The notes: generated by a model from the sequence alone, not told the origin. Positions 54,841 to 64,000 are shown, numbered from the stretch's first letter. The stretch is 64,000 nucleotides of DNA from JAXGYX01 sp040772065 (GCA_040772065.1 JAXGYX010000001.1:930001-994000); one strand, 5' to 3'. Made by a program: numbers and translations.

Positions 54841-56511
54841 TCACTCGGGCGAGTCGGATGATACCGACGTCACTGACTCCGCGGCAATCGACTCATCGGA
54901 TGATACCGACGTCACTGACTCCGCGGCAATCGACTCATCGGTCGTCCGGTCGGCGCTCGAAATGACAGTGGATATTTTCAATGGATTGCCGCCCGGCAGG
55001 TCATTGAACGACCAGCGGTCCTGCGTCTTGCCATCGGTGTCGAAGATACTTTTCGCGGCGAACAGCATCGAGTATTTCATTGAATTTAAAGAAGGCTGAC
55101 TGAAAGTCTCATCCTGATCGAGCTTTTGAAAGCCGCGATTGATCAACACTCCTTTAAATTGATCAATCTTGAATGAGCAGACCAGCCAATTTGATTGTTG
55201 CCGCGTAACCGAGGAAATCGAATCAGTCACAGGCTCACCCAAATCGGTCGGTTCCAAATGATTGGCGTCCGCCAACAGTGCCTTGATCTCATAAAACATC
55301 AAATCCATTTTTCCGACTTTCGCGTTGGTTAGTTGATATGACTCTTGGGAGATGATGGAAATCTCATCCGCCAGCGTCTTCCCATCCTGAATGCAGATCG
55401 GATTGATGAATTCATAGATGATGCTCTCCGCTTCCGTGGGCTGCTCATCCACCTGGTAGTAGCCTTCAATCGCGCTGTTGTCTCTGGAACTGTCAAAATA
55501 CAACGCCGACAACAGATCATCCTGACCCGCGCCCGATTCAAGACTTTGGAAGTCCACGACATGACCCGCGCGAGTCAACTGAAGCATGGGTTGCCCGCCC
55601 ATAGGATTTTGATTGAGCAGACCGTGGTCGAATTGGTTCAGGCATTCCTCCGTCGTCGAATGAAAGGTGATCCCTGAAATCATGGTTTCGATCAACTCAA
55701 GTCGGATGGATTCCATCGACTCGGCGTAGGGAAGCAAAGCCAGATAGTCATAGTTTTGATAAGTCTGTGTCAATGGATCGGTGGTGACTTCAAAAACGAA
55801 CGGTATGTTCTGCACGTAGGCTGAATAAATCTGACGAAAGGTACCGTCGTCATCCGACAAAGTGGTCCGCGTCCAATTCACGCCGGCCAACTTTGAATTG
55901 GTCTTTTCAATATTTAAATTGCCGTTTTTTGCCGTGCTGTTGCCCGAACCAAAATTGGACGGAAAATCCAGTCTGCTGAAAAAATTCTGATATAACAGGG
56001 CGCCATCGCTGTATTGTGCGGAGTTGAAAACTACTCTCTCCAGCGCAGGCTCTCCATTCATAATCGGTGTGGCCTGGTTGTTGGCGACCTCCGGATTGTC
56101 CGGATCGTCCGTTTGCTCATCGACCGGCAGCGCCGAATTGTGGTCAAGCAGGTGGTACATCTGCCCTTCCTGCGGATGATATATCTTAACCGTTCCAAAA
56201 GCGGTGTCCAACACGGTGCGATGCAAATTGGCGCGCGACGTTCCGGCTGACTGAAAACCATAGTTGTCAACCCTCGCCAGGCCGGGATACGTTATGGAGT
56301 ACTTGTAAAAATCATTGACATAATTGGCGCGCACCAGGCGACCGTTCAGCTGCTCGTTGATCTCATTCAAGACATCATTTTCAAACAGGTCTTCTTTGAC
56401 GATCTCTTCAGGCGTCACAGAATTCGGCTCCTGCGTCTGTTTGCACCCACTCATAACAGTGAGCAACAACGACAACGCCAATAGCAAAGCAAACAATTTT
56501 CGCATTTTCAT
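54841..56511 (-). CDS. Large lipoprotein of unknown function
   Basis: 556 residues. The signal peptide (MRKLFALLLALSLLLTVMSGC) has lipobox MSGC. The mature protein is acidic, mixed alpha/beta, with no motif I can assign. The last ~30 residues are Ser/Glu-rich and contain two copies of SDESIAAESVTSVS, encoded by a 42-bp tandem repeat. It is monocistronic and divergent from fbp. The start follows GGTGGTG. Confidence 0.7.
   Translation of the reverse strand: MKMRKLFALLLALSLLLTVMSGCKQTQEPNSVTPEEIVKEDLFENDVLNEINEQLNGRLVRANYVNDFYKYSITYPGLARVDNYGFQSAGTSRANLHRTVLDTAFGTVKIYHPQEGQMYHLLDHNSALPVDEQTDDPDNPEVANNQATPIMNGEPALERVVFNSAQYSDGALLYQNFFSRLDFPSNFGSGNSTAKNGNLNIEKTNSKLAGVNWTRTTLSDDDGTFRQIYSAYVQNIPFVFEVTTDPLTQTYQNYDYLALLPYAESMESIRLELIETMISGITFHSTTEECLNQFDHGLLNQNPMGGQPMLQLTRAGHVVDFQSLESGAGQDDLLSALYFDSSRDNSAIEGYYQVDEQPTEAESIIYEFINPICIQDGKTLADEISIISQESYQLTNAKVGKMDLMFYEIKALLADANHLEPTDLGEPVTDSISSVTRQQSNWLVCSFKIDQFKGVLINRGFQKLDQDETFSQPSLNSMKYSMLFAAKSIFDTDGKTQDRWSFNDLPGGNPLKISTVISSADRTTDESIAAESVTSVSSDESIAAESVTSVSSDSPE
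54857..54940. repeat. 42-bp tandem repeat, two identical copies
   Basis: 54857-54898 and 54899-54940 are identical. They lie in frame in the 3' end of the lipoprotein gene (14 residues each), so copy number can change without a frameshift. Confidence 0.95.
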
Positions 56512-56612
56512 ATCACCACCGCAGCAAATGGATCTCCAGCATCTGACTCAGTGATTAATGATAGCCCATCTCTCAATCTCATTCCAGAACAAAAGCATTA
56601 CAAAAAACCATT

Positions 56613-56621
56613 TGTTATAAT
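56613..56621 (+). promoter_or_regulatory. fbp promoter, extended -10
   Basis: TGTTATAAT is an extended -10 (TG-n-TATAAT), 57 bp upstream of the fbp ATG. No strong -35 is present, as is common with extended -10 elements. Confidence 0.55.
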
Positions 56622-56678
56622 GAATATCGTCAAACAGTACTATTGCAGCTCACTGCAAGCGTCCGCGGAGGAAAAGAT

Positions 56679-58631
56679 ATGGTCAATAAAAAATATTTAC
56701 GTCTATTAGCCAAAGATTATCCGAATCAACAATTGGCCACCGGCGAAATCATCCGTTTGCAATCATATAATGAACTGCCCAAAGGCACCGAGTATTTTTT
56801 CAGCGATTTACATGGCGAGGATGGCGCCTTCATCCATCTAATGAGATCCGCCTCCGGGAATATTCGCAGTAAGATCCGTGAATTGTACGGCAATGTCTTG
56901 TCCGAAGAAGGACAAAACCAATTGGCGAATCTAATTTATGATCCCGACAAGGTCATGTCCATTCTCCAAAATAGTGGCCGCTTCAGCATTGAATGGGTGC
57001 GGCTGACGATTATCCGTCTGACCGATCTGTGTCGCTATATTTCCGCTAAATATAGCAGGGCCGAGGTCGCCGCGCTGATGCCGGCCGAATATAAAGATAT
57101 TCTGGACGAGATGCTTTATGTCGGCACCGGTGATTTCGACCGAAACACTCATATTAATAAAATCATCAACTCCATTGTGGAAATTCAGTCCAGCGTCCCC
57201 TTTCTCAGGGCTTTATGTACCATAATTCAAAAAATTTGTGTCAATCAGCTGCATATCATCGGAGATATTTTCGATCGCGGAAAAGGTCCGCATCATATAA
57301 TGGAAGAACTGATCGAGTTTGAAAAAGTCGATTTTCAATGGGGAAATCATGATATCGTCTGGATGGGAGCCGCCGCCGGAAGTGAAGTCTGCATGCTTAG
57401 TGTGCTCCGTGTCGGCATTCAATACAATAATTTTGATGCGCTTGAGGACGGTTACGGAATCAATCTTCGTCCGCTGTCCAATTTCGCCGAGGATGTCTAT
57501 GGCGATGATGATTGTAAATTGTTCATGCCGCGGGTGCTTGACGAAAATGTTTACGACATGATCGACATCAACATCGCCGCCAAAATGCATAAGGCGGTCG
57601 CCGTTTTGATGTTTAAACTGGAAGGTCAACTGATTGAACGTCGCCCCGAGTACAATATGGACGATCGCAATGTGTTGAAAAAGATCAACTTTGATAACAT
57701 GACTTATGTTGTGGACGGCGTCGAATATCCAATGCGGGACACTAATTTCCCCACGATGGATCCCAACGATCCTTTGAAGCTGTCCGAGCAGGAAGAAGAT
57801 CTGATGCTCGCCATCGTCTCTTCCTTCCAACACAGCGAACCATTGCACCGACATATCAATTTTTTGTACGCGAAGGGATACACCTATAAAAGAATCAATA
57901 ACAATCTACTCTTCCATGGTTGCATTCCCATGACAGAGGAAGGTGAGTTTGACGGCGTCACAATGGAAGGAAACCGGTTTACCGGCAAAGCATTGATGGA
58001 TTTCGTCGCCCGTAAAATGACCATGGCTTATTTTTCAACCACCAACTCAGAGCAAAAACAAGCCGCGGTGGATTTCATGTGGTATCTATGGTGTGGCGCG
58101 AAGTCACCGATGTTCGGTAAAAGTAAAATGGCCACCTTCGAAAACTATTTTGTGGACAACGCCGCTTTGCGCAAGGAAATCTACAACCCATATTATAAGC
58201 TTTCCGAAAGCGAGGAAATCTGCAATCGGATTTTTGTTGAATTTGATATGGATCCGAAAAAGAGCCATATCATCAACGGCCACGTCCCGGTTAAAATCAA
58301 GGATGGCGAAAGTCCGGTCAAAGCGAATGGCAAACTGTTCGTGATCGATGGCGGCATCTCGAAAGCCTATCAACCGCGGACCGGTATCGCCGGCTATACC
58401 TTGATTTTCAACTCCCACGATCTGTCGTTGGCCGAACACCACAGTTTTGACATGATCGAAAACGACATGGCCAGCTACACACCCAATATCAGCATTGTCG
58501 AGGAGATGCCACATCGTCTGCAGGTCAAGGATACCGACGAGGGCAAGGAAATCATGGAGCTGATCAAGGACTTAAAACAGTTGATCGAGGCCTATCGAAC
58601 CGGCGTGATCAAGGAATTTCACTCCAGATAG
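56679..58631 (+). CDS. fbp: Fructose-1,6-bisphosphatase class III
   Basis: The enzyme makes fructose 6-phosphate in gluconeogenesis. The 650-residue protein is of the Firmicutes class III type, in the metallophosphatase fold, with FFSDLHGEDGAF, HIIGDIFDRGKGPHHI, QWGNHDIVWMGAAAGS and HIINGHVPVKIKDGESPVKANGK as metal and phosphate sites. A strong GGAGG precedes the ATG at 56679. It has its own promoter and terminator. Confidence 0.95.
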   Translation: MVNKKYLRLLAKDYPNQQLATGEIIRLQSYNELPKGTEYFFSDLHGEDGAFIHLMRSASGNIRSKIRELYGNVLSEEGQNQLANLIYDPDKVMSILQNSGRFSIEWVRLTIIRLTDLCRYISAKYSRAEVAALMPAEYKDILDEMLYVGTGDFDRNTHINKIINSIVEIQSSVPFLRALCTIIQKICVNQLHIIGDIFDRGKGPHHIMEELIEFEKVDFQWGNHDIVWMGAAAGSEVCMLSVLRVGIQYNNFDALEDGYGINLRPLSNFAEDVYGDDDCKLFMPRVLDENVYDMIDINIAAKMHKAVAVLMFKLEGQLIERRPEYNMDDRNVLKKINFDNMTYVVDGVEYPMRDTNFPTMDPNDPLKLSEQEEDLMLAIVSSFQHSEPLHRHINFLYAKGYTYKRINNNLLFHGCIPMTEEGEFDGVTMEGNRFTGKALMDFVARKMTMAYFSTTNSEQKQAAVDFMWYLWCGAKSPMFGKSKMATFENYFVDNAALRKEIYNPYYKLSESEEICNRIFVEFDMDPKKSHIINGHVPVKIKDGESPVKANGKLFVIDGGISKAYQPRTGIAGYTLIFNSHDLSLAEHHSFDMIENDMASYTPNISIVEEMPHRLQVKDTDEGKEIMELIKDLKQLIEAYRTGVIKEFHSR

Positions 58632-58684
58632 GCCACTGGGCTCTCATCCGAGGCCGTTGACTTAGTAAACGCGTACCTTCTATA

Positions 58685-58720
58685 AGAGAGGGGCGAACCG
58701 CGGTTCGCCCCTCTCTTTTC
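58685..58720 (+). terminator. fbp terminator
   Basis: A perfect 32-bp palindrome (AGAGAGGGGCGAACCG and its complement, 58685-58716) is followed by TTTC. With T-rich flanks only on the plus side, it serves fbp. Confidence 0.8.
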
Positions 58721-58773
58721 GCCGATGTGTTTGTGGCCGGCTGACTGTATCAAGCCCAACGGACCTCGCCGGA

Positions 58774-59457
58774 TCAGAGAAACAGCGGCATGAGCAATGG
58801 GAAGAACAAAGCAGGCAGGAGATTCGCCACCTTGAATTTCTCTTCTTTGAGGTTCAACAGGTTGAATCCCAGGAGCACAAGCAAAATGCCGCCGGTGGCC
58901 GAAATCTCATTCAAAACCATGGGGTCCAGGTAAGCCGACAAGCCATCGGCCGCCAGGATCAGCGCGCTTTCGTAGATCAATACCGGAATGGCCGAAAACA
59001 CCACGCCCACTCCGTACGCGCTGGCGAACACGATCGCCATCACTCCGTCCAAAACGGTTTTGGTGAACAATATGGTGTGATTATTTTGAGTGCCGCTTTG
59101 AATCGCTCCCATGATCGCCATCGATCCGACACAAAACAACAAGGTCGAAACCACAAATCCTTCGGCTATTTTGTCCTGATTTTTGAATTTTCGCTGCAAC
59201 CAGGCGCCGGATTTAGCCAGATACAAATCGATGTTGATCCACTCTCCGAGTAGCGCTCCGGCGACCAGCGACAAAATCATAACCAACATGTGCTGTGTTT
59301 CCAGCACCGCTTGGACACCCATGCAAATTATGGAGGCCCCCAAAGCCGACGTCAAAATTGTTTGGAATCGCGCCGGAATGCCTTTGCGAAAGACCATACC
59401 CAGGATGGCACAAAGAAAGACTACGGCCGCGTTGACAACCGAACCCGCGAGGATCAT
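58774..59457 (-). CDS. DUF554 family membrane protein
   Basis: A 227-residue protein with about six hydrophobic helices. Family patterns include the start LAGSVVNAAVVFLCAILGMVFRK, then GALLGEWINID, FVVSTLLFCVGSMAIMGAIQSG and LFTKTVLDGVMAIVFAS. The function of DUF554 is not known. The start overlaps the EamA gene stop by four bases (ATGA), so the two are translationally coupled. Confidence 0.88.
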   Translation of the reverse strand: MILAGSVVNAAVVFLCAILGMVFRKGIPARFQTILTSALGASIICMGVQAVLETQHMLVMILSLVAGALLGEWINIDLYLAKSGAWLQRKFKNQDKIAEGFVVSTLLFCVGSMAIMGAIQSGTQNNHTILFTKTVLDGVMAIVFASAYGVGVVFSAIPVLIYESALILAADGLSAYLDPMVLNEISATGGILLVLLGFNLLNLKEEKFKVANLLPALFFPLLMPLFL

Positions 59458-60413
59458 TTCGCCGCACCTTCTTCTCTGTCATCTGACTCCACCGAAACGA
59501 CGGCGGACTTGCGGCTCGGCATCTGTGCCAACAAGATAGCCGCGAACATCAGCACACAGCCAACCGCTTCCGGCGTGGTCAGTCTGGTGCCTAAAATGAT
59601 CCAGGCGGCCAACACAGACATCGCCGATTCAAGGCTGAGCAGCAGCGAAGCGATCGCGGGATGATAACCGTCCTGCCCATAGACCTGAAAAATTTGGGCG
59701 ACGGCCGAAGATAAAATACCGGCATACGCGATATTGCCAAATGCGGCTTTAACACTCACCCAAGAAAACGGCTCGTTGAAAAGCATCAACACAAACGCCA
59801 AAATAGCGCAGACGGCAAATGTGATCGTTGTCATGCTCACATTCTCAACGTGCGGTGAATATTTCGCGATCACGATGATTTGAATGGCGAAAAACAGAGC
59901 GCAGGCGAGTAAAATCAAGTCATGGGGGGCAAACCCCGTTTCTCCGTACAAGCTCAAAAAATATAAACCGACCGCCGCCAGCATCACAGCCAGCCAGATG
60001 GACTTTGAGTTTTGTCTGCCCAGGAAGATGCCGATCAGCGGCACCCAGATGATATATGTCGCGGTGATGAAAGCGGCCTTCCCCGGAGACACGGTCTGCA
60101 GACCGATTTGTTGCAGCGCGACGCCCAGGAACATCAGCACACCGTTGATCAGTCCGGCTTTGAGCGGCAACGTCTCCCGTCCGCGCTCATTGATCGTGGA
60201 ATCATTCTTGCGCTTTGTCTGAATCAGTTTGTAAAGAAACATTGGCAGCAAAACAAGTGTGGCCAGCAAAAAACGTGCAAATGTAAAGGTGAATGGTCCA
60301 ATGTGTTTCATTCCCTCACTCTGAGCGACAAATGAAACGCCCCAGATCAAGGTACACATGATCAATGAAATGCTTTTAAACAATATGGTTTTCTTGGTTA
60401 AAGTGGTTTGCAC
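59454..60413 (-). CDS. EamA/DMT-superfamily transporter
   Basis: A 319-residue protein with about ten predicted helices in two EamA repeats. It has LIWGVSFVAQSEGM in helix 1, PLIGIFLGRQ at the end of the first repeat, and GYHPAIASLLLSLESAMSVLAAWIILG in the second. Substrates of this family are metabolites or amino acids; none can be named. The GTG start at 60413 has GGAG eight bases upstream. It is coupled to DUF554. Confidence 0.88.
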   Translation of the reverse strand: MQTTLTKKTILFKSISLIMCTLIWGVSFVAQSEGMKHIGPFTFTFARFLLATLVLLPMFLYKLIQTKRKNDSTINERGRETLPLKAGLINGVLMFLGVALQQIGLQTVSPGKAAFITATYIIWVPLIGIFLGRQNSKSIWLAVMLAAVGLYFLSLYGETGFAPHDLILLACALFFAIQIIVIAKYSPHVENVSMTTITFAVCAILAFVLMLFNEPFSWVSVKAAFGNIAYAGILSSAVAQIFQVYGQDGYHPAIASLLLSLESAMSVLAAWIILGTRLTTPEAVGCVLMFAAILLAQMPSRKSAVVSVESDDREEGAAK

Positions 60414-60478
60414 GATTCATACTCCTTTTTATCACGCTTAAAATGTTTATATCCATAAAATTGATGATCTTATACAGT

Positions 60479-60949
60479 CTACACGAATTCAGTCTTCTGT
60501 TTGATGGAATCAAGAGAAGGCGGATTGCCCCGCTCAATCGCGCGGACGATTTTCTCATTCAACTCCGGATGAGTTTTTTGCAACGCGATTGGGTGGTGTG
60601 TTTTGAGATCGACAAAACAATGTCCGCTGTTGCCGCACGCGTGCAGTTTTCCATTCAACTTGTTTACGATTTCATATTCAAAACGCAGACGAATTCCATT
60701 GTACTTCGTCAACCTGCAGTAAACGATGAGCACATCGGCAAACTTCGCGCCGGATTTAAATTCACAGTCGATGTCCAGCACCGGACTGCCTACCCCTTCT
60801 TCTTCCATCATATGAAAACTGATTCCCAATCGATCAAGAAAATGGACGCGGCCCTCTTCAAAAAAACGAATGTAATTTGAATGATGCACAATACCCATCT
60901 TGTCAGTTTCATAATACTGCACATAATGTTCGTATAATCGCTCAGTCAT
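60479..60949 (-). CDS. Hotdog-fold acyl-CoA thioesterase, YbgC/4HBT type
   Basis: 156 residues. The N-terminal pattern YETDKMGIVHHSNYIRFFEEGR contains the catalytic Asp of 4-hydroxybenzoyl-CoA thioesterase relatives. A beta-rich middle and SGHCFVDLKTHHPIAL complete the hotdog fold. It hydrolyses acyl-CoA or acyl-ACP; the chain length is not predictable. It follows the nitroreductase gene by 15 bp. Confidence 0.88.
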   Translation of the reverse strand: MTERLYEHYVQYYETDKMGIVHHSNYIRFFEEGRVHFLDRLGISFHMMEEEGVGSPVLDIDCEFKSGAKFADVLIVYCRLTKYNGIRLRFEYEIVNKLNGKLHACGNSGHCFVDLKTHHPIALQKTHPELNEKIVRAIERGNPPSLDSIKQKTEFV

Positions 60950-60964
60950 TTTTTCACTCTCAGT

Positions 60965-61537
60965 TCAAATCAATAAATCTTCTAAGTTGCGCTTGGGAAC
61001 ATGGTGATTGTCCATGTCATCGCGATAATAGTCCAGATCGTTCTGTCCTTGCGCCAACTCATCGATGATCACCGTCTCGGCGGGTTTGCCCAAAGCGAGC
61101 ACCAAATCCAGTTGATACCAGTCCGGAAGGTCACATTGTTCAATGATCGCCCGCTTGTTGATCGACGCAAGCAGGCAGCTGCCATAACCTGCGGCGATCG
61201 CCGAAATACGCAACGCCTCAGCGGCGATACCTGTATCAAGATCCGCAAGACCCGGCAATCTGCTGTCACGACCGATTAGCACATAGGCCGCCGGCCGCTC
61301 CCCTTCTTTTGGTCCGCTCCAATCTTTAAGAGCGGCGGCCCAAGTCAACTGGGGGAACACTTTGGCGCAGGTGTCCTTGTCGGTGATGATCCGATAACGT
61401 TGAGCCTGAATGTTGCGCGAACAGGCAGCCAGCCGCGCATTGTTCACCCAATCAATTATTAAATCCGGAGATACGCGTTCGTTCTCCAAAAAACGGCGAT
61501 AACTGCGATTTTCACGAAACAGGTCATTGATTTTCAT
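60965..61537 (-). CDS. Nitroreductase-family protein
   Basis: 190 residues of the FMN-dependent nitroreductase fold. It has ENRSYRRF at the N-terminus (FMN phosphate contact), ACSRNIQAQRYRIITD, DTGIAAEALRISAIAAGYGSC and LALGKPAE near the end. The ATG at 61537 overlaps the aminotransferase stop by 14 bp, with GGAGGAG upstream. Long extra N-terminal sequence in the same frame is aminotransferase DNA. The substrate is unknown. Confidence 0.88.
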   Translation of the reverse strand: MKINDLFRENRSYRRFLENERVSPDLIIDWVNNARLAACSRNIQAQRYRIITDKDTCAKVFPQLTWAAALKDWSGPKEGERPAAYVLIGRDSRLPGLADLDTGIAAEALRISAIAAGYGSCLLASINKRAIIEQCDLPDWYQLDLVLALGKPAETVIIDELAQGQNDLDYYRDDMDNHHVPKRNLEDLLI

Positions 61538-62714
61538 TATTTGCCAGCTCCTCCAATTTTGACCGATTGGCATGTAATACGCGAATGATCTCGTCGAGGT
61601 GTTCCATGTCGGTTCGCAGCGCGAATCGGACATGACCTTCACCCCGTTCGCCAAACGCCACGCCCGGAGTCACAATCACTCCGGTCAGTTCCATTAAATC
61701 CAGTGTAAAGCGTAGAGAATCTTGATATCCATAAGGCAGCCCACTCCATAAGAACATTGTGCCCTGACTGTCCCGCGCCGGCCAGCCGCAGTCTCTCAAT
61801 CCGTTTGCCAGGCGGTTCGCCATGCTTTGATAACGTTTTTTGCGCTCGGTCACGCCAATTTGTTCCGCTCTCAATGCCATGGCCGCGGCTTTTTGAATCG
61901 GCAAAAAAATACCGTAATCAATTTTTGACCGCACGGTGCGCAGGGCGCGCACAACTGTCTCGTTGCCCACCAAAAACGCGGTTCGAGCTCCGGTGAAATT
62001 ATAGGTTTTGGACAGAGAGTAGAACTCCACGCCAACATCCTTCGCACCGGGAAAACTCAAAAAAGATGGATACGGCTGAGCGGTAAATGCGATATCCGCA
62101 TAGGCGGCATCATGAATTACCAGGATATCATATTTTTTCGCAAACGCGATTAGGCGCGGATAAAAATCCTCGTCCGCCGCCACACAGACCGGATTCAATG
62201 GATATGATACCACGATGACGCGTGCCTGTTCTGCGGTCTGAGGAGGGATGTCGGCAAAATCCAGGATATATCCTTTCTCTTCAAAGAGAGGATAGGGAAC
62301 CACCCGAGCCCCACATAATTCAGGTCCGTCGGTAAAAATGGGATAGCCCGGGTCCGGCACCAGCACAAGATCTCCGGGATCGCAAAGCGCCCAGCAGATA
62401 TGTGCCATACCTTCTTGCGTGCCGTGAACGGCAGTCACCTCCTCAGCGGACAACTCCACAGCGAATCGACTGTGATAGTAATGTCGCAGGGCGTCGATCA
62501 ACTCCGGCAAATCAGCCATGGCATAGCCATACTGATCGGGATCGGCGGCGGCCTGACTTAAGGCTTGAACGATATGTCCATCCGGTAAAAATCCCGGTGT
62601 GCCGACAGACAGGTCGAAAATAGTTTTGCCCTCATCCATCAGTTTGGCTTTTCGTTTATATAGTTTGTGAAATATACCCGGCTGGGTTTGACTCATTCGC
62701 TCGGCCAGTCTCAT
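61524..62714 (-). CDS. Class I/II aminotransferase, DapL2/aspartate-aminotransferase-like
   Basis: A 396-residue PLP enzyme: LSVGTPGFLPDGHIVQAL, QYGYAMADLPELIDALRHYY, VHGTQEGMAH, PDPGYPIF, YPLNPVC, HDAAYADIAF and PLP-lysine motif SLSKTYNFTGAR, with C-terminal substrate Arg in HVRFALR. The pattern is close to LL-DAP aminotransferases of the second type and to broad aspartate/alanine aminotransferases. The common NPTG is changed to NPVC. The ATG at 62714 has GAGGT eight bases upstream; a GTG 48 bp earlier has no ribosome site. Confidence 0.85.
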   Translation of the reverse strand: MRLAERMSQTQPGIFHKLYKRKAKLMDEGKTIFDLSVGTPGFLPDGHIVQALSQAAADPDQYGYAMADLPELIDALRHYYHSRFAVELSAEEVTAVHGTQEGMAHICWALCDPGDLVLVPDPGYPIFTDGPELCGARVVPYPLFEEKGYILDFADIPPQTAEQARVIVVSYPLNPVCVAADEDFYPRLIAFAKKYDILVIHDAAYADIAFTAQPYPSFLSFPGAKDVGVEFYSLSKTYNFTGARTAFLVGNETVVRALRTVRSKIDYGIFLPIQKAAAMALRAEQIGVTERKKRYQSMANRLANGLRDCGWPARDSQGTMFLWSGLPYGYQDSLRFTLDLMELTGVIVTPGVAFGERGEGHVRFALRTDMEHLDEIIRVLHANRSKLEELANNENQ

Positions 62715-62931
62715 CCAATCATACCTCGCAACACTTTTCGTATTTGTCGACAATCTTACCACCGAATCAGTATATCAAATTCGGTTTGAATTTGAGCGTA
62801 TCGTCTATCCGTTTCCGACCCTTTCGGTCGGGCCGCGGTTTGCGAGAAAAAGCAGCCGGTCGATCACGACACGGCTGCATTTGGATTTATCGACGGTTTG
62901 GTGGATCAATCCGGCAAATCAGTTATCAAGA

Positions 62932-63849
62932 TCAACCCAATGAGCTGACAAAACGATAGCTTGCCTTGACATCCTCCAGGCTGGTGCTGACATTGCGCGG
63001 ATCTTTTTCCTGCTCGATGGTGACCCAGCCGGCGTATTCAATCTCATCAAGTGTTTGACGGATCTCCGGATAGTTCAGCGCCCCATCTCCAATCGGACAC
63101 ATGGTGCCTTTGGCAGCGGCCGCGAAGAAATCGATTTCAATTTTCATCATTTCATCGTAAATCTCCTGATTCACGTCTTTGAAATGCACATAGTCCAGAC
63201 GATCCTTATAACGGCGCAACACCGTGCTCGGATCGCCACCGGCGTAATAGATATGTCCGGTGTCGAGCACCAAGCCCATTTCATCATAAGATATGTCATT
63301 GCAAAGACGCTCGATCTCATCTTCGAACTCGACATACCCTCCCGCGTGCGGATGATAGACTACTCTGATTCCATAGCCACGGGCGATTTTGGAGATATCC
63401 CGCAACGTCTTCATCATATTATCCCACAAATCTTTTTCGAGACGGGGGGCGCGGTCGCCATGTCCCGCGGTCACGCTGCGCTCATCGTGAAAGAAATCCA
63501 TGATGGTCATCACAGGATGGGCGAATTTTTGACCGGGAAGAACGGCCGGTTCGGGCATCTGCCTGATCAGGTCGCAGATTTGATGAGTCTGTTTAATGAG
63601 ATTGTCGTAGTTCGAGGGTGTGACCAAATCGTCGAAAATGGTGCCGGCGGTCAAGGTCAGCCCGCGTTCTTCAAAAGCCGAGCGAACGACCGGGATATCC
63701 AGTGGCATATAGCCATATGGGCCAAGCTCGATGCCGGTGAAACCCGACTCCTTCGCCTCATCCAACACAGTCGTCCATTTCGGCAGATAAGGGTTGTTCA
63801 CATCGTCCACACCCCAGCAGCTGGGGGCGCATCCATATTTAATCGCCAT
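62932..63849 (-). CDS. IolE-like sugar isomerase/dehydratase TIM barrel
   Basis: A 305-residue AP-endonuclease-2 type barrel. The start is APSCWGVDDVNNPYLP, like inosose dehydratase IolE, followed by GFTGIELGPYGYMP. Metal ligands are in RVVYHPHAGGYVEFEDEIE, LVLDTGHIYYAGGDPS, YVHFKDVN and TIEQEKDP. It is likely active on inosose or a related keto sugar. A Gfo/Idh/MocA-type dehydrogenase lies directly upstream in transcription order. GGGAG precedes the start. Confidence 0.82.
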   Translation of the reverse strand: MAIKYGCAPSCWGVDDVNNPYLPKWTTVLDEAKESGFTGIELGPYGYMPLDIPVVRSAFEERGLTLTAGTIFDDLVTPSNYDNLIKQTHQICDLIRQMPEPAVLPGQKFAHPVMTIMDFFHDERSVTAGHGDRAPRLEKDLWDNMMKTLRDISKIARGYGIRVVYHPHAGGYVEFEDEIERLCNDISYDEMGLVLDTGHIYYAGGDPSTVLRRYKDRLDYVHFKDVNQEIYDEMMKIEIDFFAAAAKGTMCPIGDGALNYPEIRQTLDEIEYAGWVTIEQEKDPRNVSTSLEDVKASYRFVSSLG

Positions 63850-63939
63850 TTATAATCTCCCTTTCAGTTTTATTATTGGTTTCATCAATTGATTCAAGAT
63901 GGGCGTTTTACAATCGCTGTCGCCTACAAAATGGCGGGA

Positions 63940-64000
63940 TCAGTAATCGACCCAAGTCGCTCCATTGTCCGCCGACTCAACACATTTCTCGACGAATTTG
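63940..64000 (-). CDS. Gfo/Idh/MocA-type dehydrogenase, C-terminal end only
   Basis: The last 19 codons before a TGA at 63942-63940 read KFVEKCVESADNGATWVDY. The pattern 'E.C..SA..G..V' is the usual end of Gfo/Idh/MocA oxidoreductases such as inositol 2-dehydrogenase. The rest is outside the window, so the call is tentative. It is on the same strand as the IolE-like gene. Confidence 0.5.
   Translation of the reverse strand, partial: KFVEKCVESADNGATWVDY

Noticed and set aside
54773..55099. Plus-strand frame with an Asp/Ser/Thr repeat (SSDDTDVTD)
   Set aside because: It is the reverse reading of the 42-bp repeat inside the lipoprotein gene and has no ribosome site.
1..64000. CRISPR array, prophage, rRNA operon or integrase-type island
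   Set aside because: I saw no regularly spaced repeats, phage structural genes, rRNA sequence or integrase. The only tRNA has no duplicated 3' end nearby.

Overview
The window is about 64 kb of a bacterial chromosome near 50% G+C. It probably comes from a Bacillota, most likely a member of Clostridia. Evidence for this: strong GGAGG ribosome sites throughout, Gram-positive type LexA boxes, the order mutS-mutL-miaA-hfq, the rnc-smc-ftsY block, a class III fructose-1,6-bisphosphatase, LL-diaminopimelate aminotransferase (DapL), a MurT-type Mur ligase, and many lipoproteins. I cannot name a genus. Most genes lie on the minus strand. The plus-strand exceptions are lexA, dapL, two transposases, an IolB-like gene, fbp and the tmRNA.

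1-22 kb is mainly housekeeping. A partial secreted thioester-domain-like protein is followed by lexA, a divergent hfq, miaA, mutL, mutS and miaB. Next come a FabG-like reductase and murT, dapL, a carbamoyl-phosphate synthase small subunit (carA) that lacks its catalytic cysteine, then ftsY, smc, rnc and acpP, then pgsA and rimO. 22.2-23.5 kb is an IS256-family element sitting at the 5' end of rimO. 23.8-36.2 kb continues with recX, recA, murJ, cinA, folD, a YgiQ-type radical-SAM protein, ftsK, a NUDIX hydrolase, rnhA and tRNA-Trp. lexA and recA both carry LexA boxes, so the SOS circuit can be read directly from the DNA.

36.4-42.4 kb is an accessory five-gene unit on one strand: SDR, acetoacetate-decarboxylase-like protein, OYE/2-enoate-reductase-type flavoenzyme, a polytopic membrane protein, and a LuxR-type regulator with an extra N-terminal HTH. 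It looks like an inducible pathway for an unsaturated or beta-keto acid whose substrate I cannot identify, and it is the best candidate here for an undescribed system. Three small lipoproteins (42.4-43.9 kb), a peroxiredoxin, an acyl-CoA ligase and the tmRNA gene follow.

47.4-52 kb holds a small helical protein and a sugar-metabolism island (TIM-barrel isomerase, AraC regulator, IolB-like isomerase). Its divergent control region has been split by a second insertion sequence with an IS6-like transposase. 52-58.7 kb holds ridA, a branching enzyme with an unusual coiled-coil insert, a large lipoprotein and fbp. 58.7-64 kb holds DUF554 and EamA membrane proteins, a hotdog thioesterase, a nitroreductase, an aminotransferase, an IolE-like TIM barrel, and the last codons of a Gfo/Idh/MocA-type dehydrogenase that runs off the window.
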